A stretch of DNA of 34,925 nt, from the NCBI GenBank assembly GCA_017432325.1, contig JAFRJJ010000032.1:1-34925 (forward strand), written 5' to 3'. Within the stretch, counting starts at the first letter, position 1. The number at the start of each line of letters is the position of its first letter. The notes beneath the pieces are model-generated. The model worked only from the letters and a program-made list of their open reading frames with translations. It did no database searches and was not told the origin of the DNA. Below, piece after piece: positions 32,137 through 34,925 of this stretch. The DNA comes from Solobacterium sp. (lineage in GTDB: Bacteria; Bacillota_I; Bacilli_A; Erysipelotrichales; Erysipelotrichaceae). The position numbers and the translations under genes are program-made.

Positions 32137-33024
32137 TTACTCATAGTAGTGCATGAAGATTTCCTCCAAAGAGGGCTCTTCCAAAAGCACATCGTCCAAA
32201 TGCAGCAGGTGAAGTTTATCAATGATTGCTGTGATATTGCCGTTATACATAAAGGAAACAGAGGTCTTGTCCGGGGTCTCAGAGAAATTCGCAATACCAG
32301 GCAGCTCCCAGAAATCACTGGAAATCGGTGTTTTGGTGGTAAGGCTGACCTTTTTATAACCGCTTTCCCGTAGTTCTCTGATAGACTGGATGCTCATGAG
32401 CTTACCCTCTTTTAAGATTGCCACCCGGTCACACAGCTTCTGTACCTCGCTGAGTACATGGGAGGAGAAGAAAATTGTGGTGCCCCGGTTGTTCTCCTCC
32501 TTCAGAATATCATAGAATGCCTGCTGGATCAGCGGGTCTAAGCCGCTGGTAGGTTCATCCATGATCAGCAGCTTAGGGGAAGTCATAATGGCAGACACGA
32601 TGCCCACCTTTTTCTTGTTGCCCAGAGACAGGTCTGCAATCTTCCGGGACAAATCCAAATTGAGCCGTTCGGAAAGCTCATACATTTTCGTTTCACAGTT
32701 CATGGCGTACAGGTCGGCGGTGTATTGCAGTAGTTCCCGCACCTTCATGTTTTCATAATAGCTGTTCTCGCTGGGGAGGTAGCCCACATCTCTGGCAATG
32801 ACACTTGCCTGACTCTGGCAGTCTAAACCGAAAATAGAAGCGTTGCCACCGCTGGGACGGATCAGACCCATCAGAGTGCGGATGGTGGTGGACTTACCCG
32901 CACCGTTTGGGCCAATGAAGCCAAAGAACTCGCCCTGATTAACTGTGAGATTGAGGTTGCTGATACCTCTGTGTTTCCCATAGTGCTTGGTCAGTTGGTT
33001 CAAGACAATAGCGTATTCACTCAT
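32137..33024 (-). CDS. ABC transporter ATP-binding protein
   Basis: This 295-residue ATPase has Walker A GPNGAGKS (38-45), a signature LSLGNKK in place of LSGGQ (about 132-138), Walker B LLIMDEPTSGLDP (about 152-164) and the switch His in FFSSHVLSEV. The C-terminal 80 residues are of the kind seen in ABC-2 exporters. The variant signature is common in this exporter subgroup. It overlaps the TetR gene by 4 bases and powers the two downstream permeases. Confidence 0.92.
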   Translation of the reverse strand: MSEYAIVLNQLTKHYGKHRGISNLNLTVNQGEFFGFIGPNGAGKSTTIRTLMGLIRPSGGNASIFGLDCQSQASVIARDVGYLPSENSYYENMKVRELLQYTADLYAMNCETKMYELSERLNLDLSRKIADLSLGNKKKVGIVSAIMTSPKLLIMDEPTSGLDPLIQQAFYDILKEENNRGTTIFFSSHVLSEVQKLCDRVAILKEGKLMSIQSIRELRESGYKKVSLTTKTPISSDFWELPGIANFSETPDKTSVSFMYNGNITAIIDKLHLLHLDDVLLEEPSLEEIFMHYYE

Positions 33025-33638
33025 TTTAAATATTCCTCCTTATAGAAATTGTTTTTTAGAATTGAAATGGTTTTTTCAAATTCATTCATAACTGTTTCAA
33101 AATCAAAAACGGCTGCGTTACGATAACGGGCTGCATACCCCTCCGCCATCACTAAAAGCATATTGTAAACAGGTTGAGCATCTTCGGGATTTTTGAACTT
33201 TAAGGAATCATCCTCTCGTAAAACCATTTCATTTCTGAAATTCCCTGCTTCCATCTTTAATGAAGCAAGTAGGTCATTGACTTCAGGAGAAGCCTCTTCC
33301 CAAACACTTGCCATAAATTGAGTAATAAACGGGTGTGTTTTCATTGCAGCCATTTTCATCTTGCTGGAAACCAGAATGCGGTTAAACAGATCGGTTTCTG
33401 AATCAAGTATCGTTTGGTCAAACGAAGGCATAATGATTTTCATACAATATTCCAACAGGTAGGTATACAGTTGTTTTTTGCTGCCAAAGTACTGAAATAC
33501 GGATGCCTTTGAAATATGCGCCGTTACAGCAATATCGTTGACAGAAGCCTTATCATATCCAAACTTACCAAAGCACTGGAGTGCCGCATTGATGATGGTA
33601 ATTTGCTTTTCCTCGCTTAGTGCAAAAAATTTGTCCAT
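33021..33638 (-). CDS. TetR-family regulator of the ABC operon
   Basis: This 205-residue protein has a TetR HTH at about 10-55 (CFGKFGYDKASVNDIAVTAHISKASVFQYFGSK region). The C-terminal ligand-binding domain is divergent. AAGGAG precedes the ATG. It heads the operon and overlaps the ATPase gene (ATGA), so it controls its own expression together with the transporter. Two near-identical operators flank its promoter. The inducer is probably a transported compound. Confidence 0.88.
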   Translation of the reverse strand: MDKFFALSEEKQITIINAALQCFGKFGYDKASVNDIAVTAHISKASVFQYFGSKKQLYTYLLEYCMKIIMPSFDQTILDSETDLFNRILVSSKMKMAAMKTHPFITQFMASVWEEASPEVNDLLASLKMEAGNFRNEMVLREDDSLKFKNPEDAQPVYNMLLVMAEGYAARYRNAAVFDFETVMNEFEKTISILKNNFYKEEYLK

Positions 33639-33656
33639 TTAATTTCTCCTTTCAAG

Positions 33657-33705
33657 TGACCGATTCGGTTATTCACAGTATAGCACCGATAACCGATTCG
33701 GTCAA
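33657..33705 (-). promoter_or_regulatory. TetR promoter flanked by two operators
   Basis: The minus strand has TTGACC (33700-33705) and TATACT (33677-33682) with a 17-base spacer. Operator 1 TGACCGATTCGGTTA (33657-33671) lies downstream of the -10 box, and operator 2 TAACCGATTCGGTCA (33690-33704) covers the -35 box. Both are built on ACCGA-T-TCGGT. Binding would shut off the operon. Confidence 0.8.
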
Positions 33706-33742
33706 GCGATTAGAAATCTAATTCTATGCCAACATCCACTAC

Positions 33743-33784
33743 AAAAAAACGCCTGTACGAGCATTTCTCATGCCCGCACAGGCG
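33743..33784 (-). terminator. Terminator of the DUF6061-like gene
   Basis: CGCCTGTACGAGCAT and ATGCCCGCACAGGCG (33750-33764, 33770-33784) pair with two mismatches. On the minus strand TTTTTTT follows. It isolates the TetR promoter from upstream transcription. Confidence 0.8.
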
Positions 33785-33804
33785 GCTTGCTTTATCTTTG
33801 GCAA

Positions 33805-34050
33805 TCAATCCAAAGGTTTATATTCTGTTACAGTTTTCAAGTAGGTTTCCGTATCGCCGTTGAGGATCAAATCCGCATAGGCTGCCGGATCGTTGTAAAT
33901 CAGCCAGTCCAGCTCTGACCTCTGGTACATATTGTCTGCCACCTCGTTCTCCACGGCGGTGCAGTCAATGGAAACCATGCTGCCGTCTGCATATTTCAGC
34001 TCGACACAAGCATTGTCGATATTAAACTCACAAGATAATAATCGGTTCAC
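33805..34050 (-). CDS. DUF6061-like small protein
   Basis: This 81-residue acidic protein starts MNRLLSCEFNIDN and contains YADGSMVSIDCTAVENEV and ELDWLIYNDPAAYADLILNG. I recall this pattern from short conserved proteins on Firmicutes mobile elements (DUF6061), but the assignment is from memory. The GTG at 34050 follows AAGGAG with 9 bases between; a longer frame to 34155 lacks a ribosome binding site. It is a single gene with its own terminator. Function unknown. Confidence 0.65.
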   Translation of the reverse strand: MNRLLSCEFNIDNACVELKYADGSMVSIDCTAVENEVADNMYQRSELDWLIYNDPAAYADLILNGDTETYLKTVTEYKPLD

Positions 34051-34219
34051 AGTGGTAATCTCCTTACAGATTCTAATTTTCAAAATGAATAATCTGTCGT
34101 GATGAACCCGTTTCCCGAATATCGATTCCCATAGACCGCACCAATTCCGCACCAAATGCCCATGAAACTATATGTAAGTACATGGATTTATATAACGGAA
34201 AAGTACGAAAATATGGGAT

Positions 34220-34925
34220 TTATTGAGGTTTATGAAGGAATATAGAGATATGAAAAGGCTGTTTATCCAACGGGACTATACTTCTTTTAAGCGGGATATG
34301 CGTTTCAGCAAATTTCTTCTTTTCGATAGGCACCTCAAACATTGTTGCTATGTTATAAAAGGCTTCAACTTTCTTTTTCTTCTCTTCAAGAGATTTAAGA
34401 GCCTGGCTTTTCAAGGAATTATTAAACCCCGTCACATCATTGTTTGCATATGACAACCCGCTCTTAATTTCATCAAGGCTGTGTTGAAGGCCTTTAAATA
34501 GATTGTCCTTAGCAGTCTCGTTATTCATCTCAGAAAGAGTCTTCTCAATCCGAAAAGAAATCATTCCTTTCTCAAGACCAATCTCCGGATATCCTCCTAA
34601 TGAGAACGTAGAAGCTTGGCATCTAAATAAATCTTCCTCACCTTGAAACGGAAAATAGAACGTGGCTATTATTCCATCAACTTCGACATACTCTTTACCT
34701 GAATAGTCTCTGAAAAATGGATCAACGTATCTTTGAATTTTCCCTTGCCTTATACTCCTTTTGGCAAAATCCTCCTCAAATATAGTCACAGGCTCAATAA
34801 AGAATTCCTGATATATATTCTCTGCCAGGATTTCGAGATCATTAGCCATAATTTCATCATTGGACATGCCGTCAATCTTTTTATGGACAGCTGCCCATTG
34901 ATTAGCAATAACATTTCTTAGTTCA
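34220..34925 (-). CDS. Hypothetical protein, 5' end outside the window
   Basis: The frame runs from the stop at 34220 to the right edge with no stop, so at least 234 residues are present and the start lies beyond. The internal ATG at 34867 is not preceded by a ribosome binding site. The sequence has MANDLEILAENIYQEF, YFPFQGEEDLFRCQAS, a charged helix and a basic C-terminus; no domain was recognised. It is AT-richer than the ABC operon. I cannot assign a function. Confidence 0.7.
   Translation of the reverse strand, partial: ELRNVIANQWAAVHKKIDGMSNDEIMANDLEILAENIYQEFFIEPVTIFEEDFAKRSIRQGKIQRYVDPFFRDYSGKEYVEVDGIIATFYFPFQGEEDLFRCQASTFSLGGYPEIGLEKGMISFRIEKTLSEMNNETAKDNLFKGLQHSLDEIKSGLSYANNDVTGFNNSLKSQALKSLEEKKKKVEAFYNIATMFEVPIEKKKFAETHIPLKRSIVPLDKQPFHISIFLHKPQ

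Overview
The window looks like accessory DNA from a gut-type Bacillota (Erysipelotrichales or Clostridia-like; I cannot place it more closely). The grounds are AGGAGG ribosome binding sites, TTGnnn-17-TATAAT promoters, TGA used as stop, moderate GC, and a gene set typical of Gram-positive mobile elements. No rRNA, tRNA or CRISPR array was found.

The main reading is a chain of serine-recombinase elements laid head to tail. Three large serine recombinase genes (247-1869, 8407-10374, 20264-22042) all point left. Each ends at a related short core on the minus strand (214-234, 8698-8718, 20278-20298). The core encodes H/L-(V)-E-T-V-x-L-L, which resembles the catalytic end of 23S rRNA methyltransferase RlmD (RumA), a known target of serine-recombinase elements. 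Beyond each core lies an RlmD-type C-terminal tail or an unrelated alternative tail. On this reading the window holds one unit of about 8.5 kb (227-8711), one of about 11.6 kb (8711-20291), and a third that runs off the right edge.

Unit 1 (left): recombinase 1; a small autoregulated HTH protein with two palindromic operators; a gene-poor stretch of hairpins; two overlapping RpiR regulators; and a divergent alpha-glucoside operon. That operon pairs a GH4 6-phospho-alpha-glucosidase with a PTS IICB transporter, and so imports and cleaves maltose-type sugars. A broken ISL3 transposase follows.

Unit 2 (middle) is organised as a mobilizable element. It has recombinase 2 fused in frame to an RlmD-type tail, a MobV relaxase, a palindromic region, a P4-type primase/helicase and a CHC2 zinc-finger protein. 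Divergent from these are a RelB/PIN toxin-antitoxin pair, a Xre regulator and an overlapping sigma factor. A MobV-type oriT lies at 16353-16397. A leftward five-gene operon under a WYL regulator follows (WYL, VOC, SPL radical SAM, YoaP-type acetyltransferase, TfoX-like).

Unit 3 (right): recombinase 3 with a small upstream protein and a MazF/PemK toxin; a GC-rich structured non-coding stretch; an AbiEi/AbiEii pair next to an AT-richer DUF3800 gene (a probable phage-defence patch); a Xre regulator; a helically phased GTTAC repeat array; a GAF-winged helix-BTAD regulator; another Xre protein; an unusual HTH/degenerate-HisKA/receiver fusion; and a TetR-controlled ABC-2 export operon. A DUF6061-like gene and a partial unknown gene close the window.
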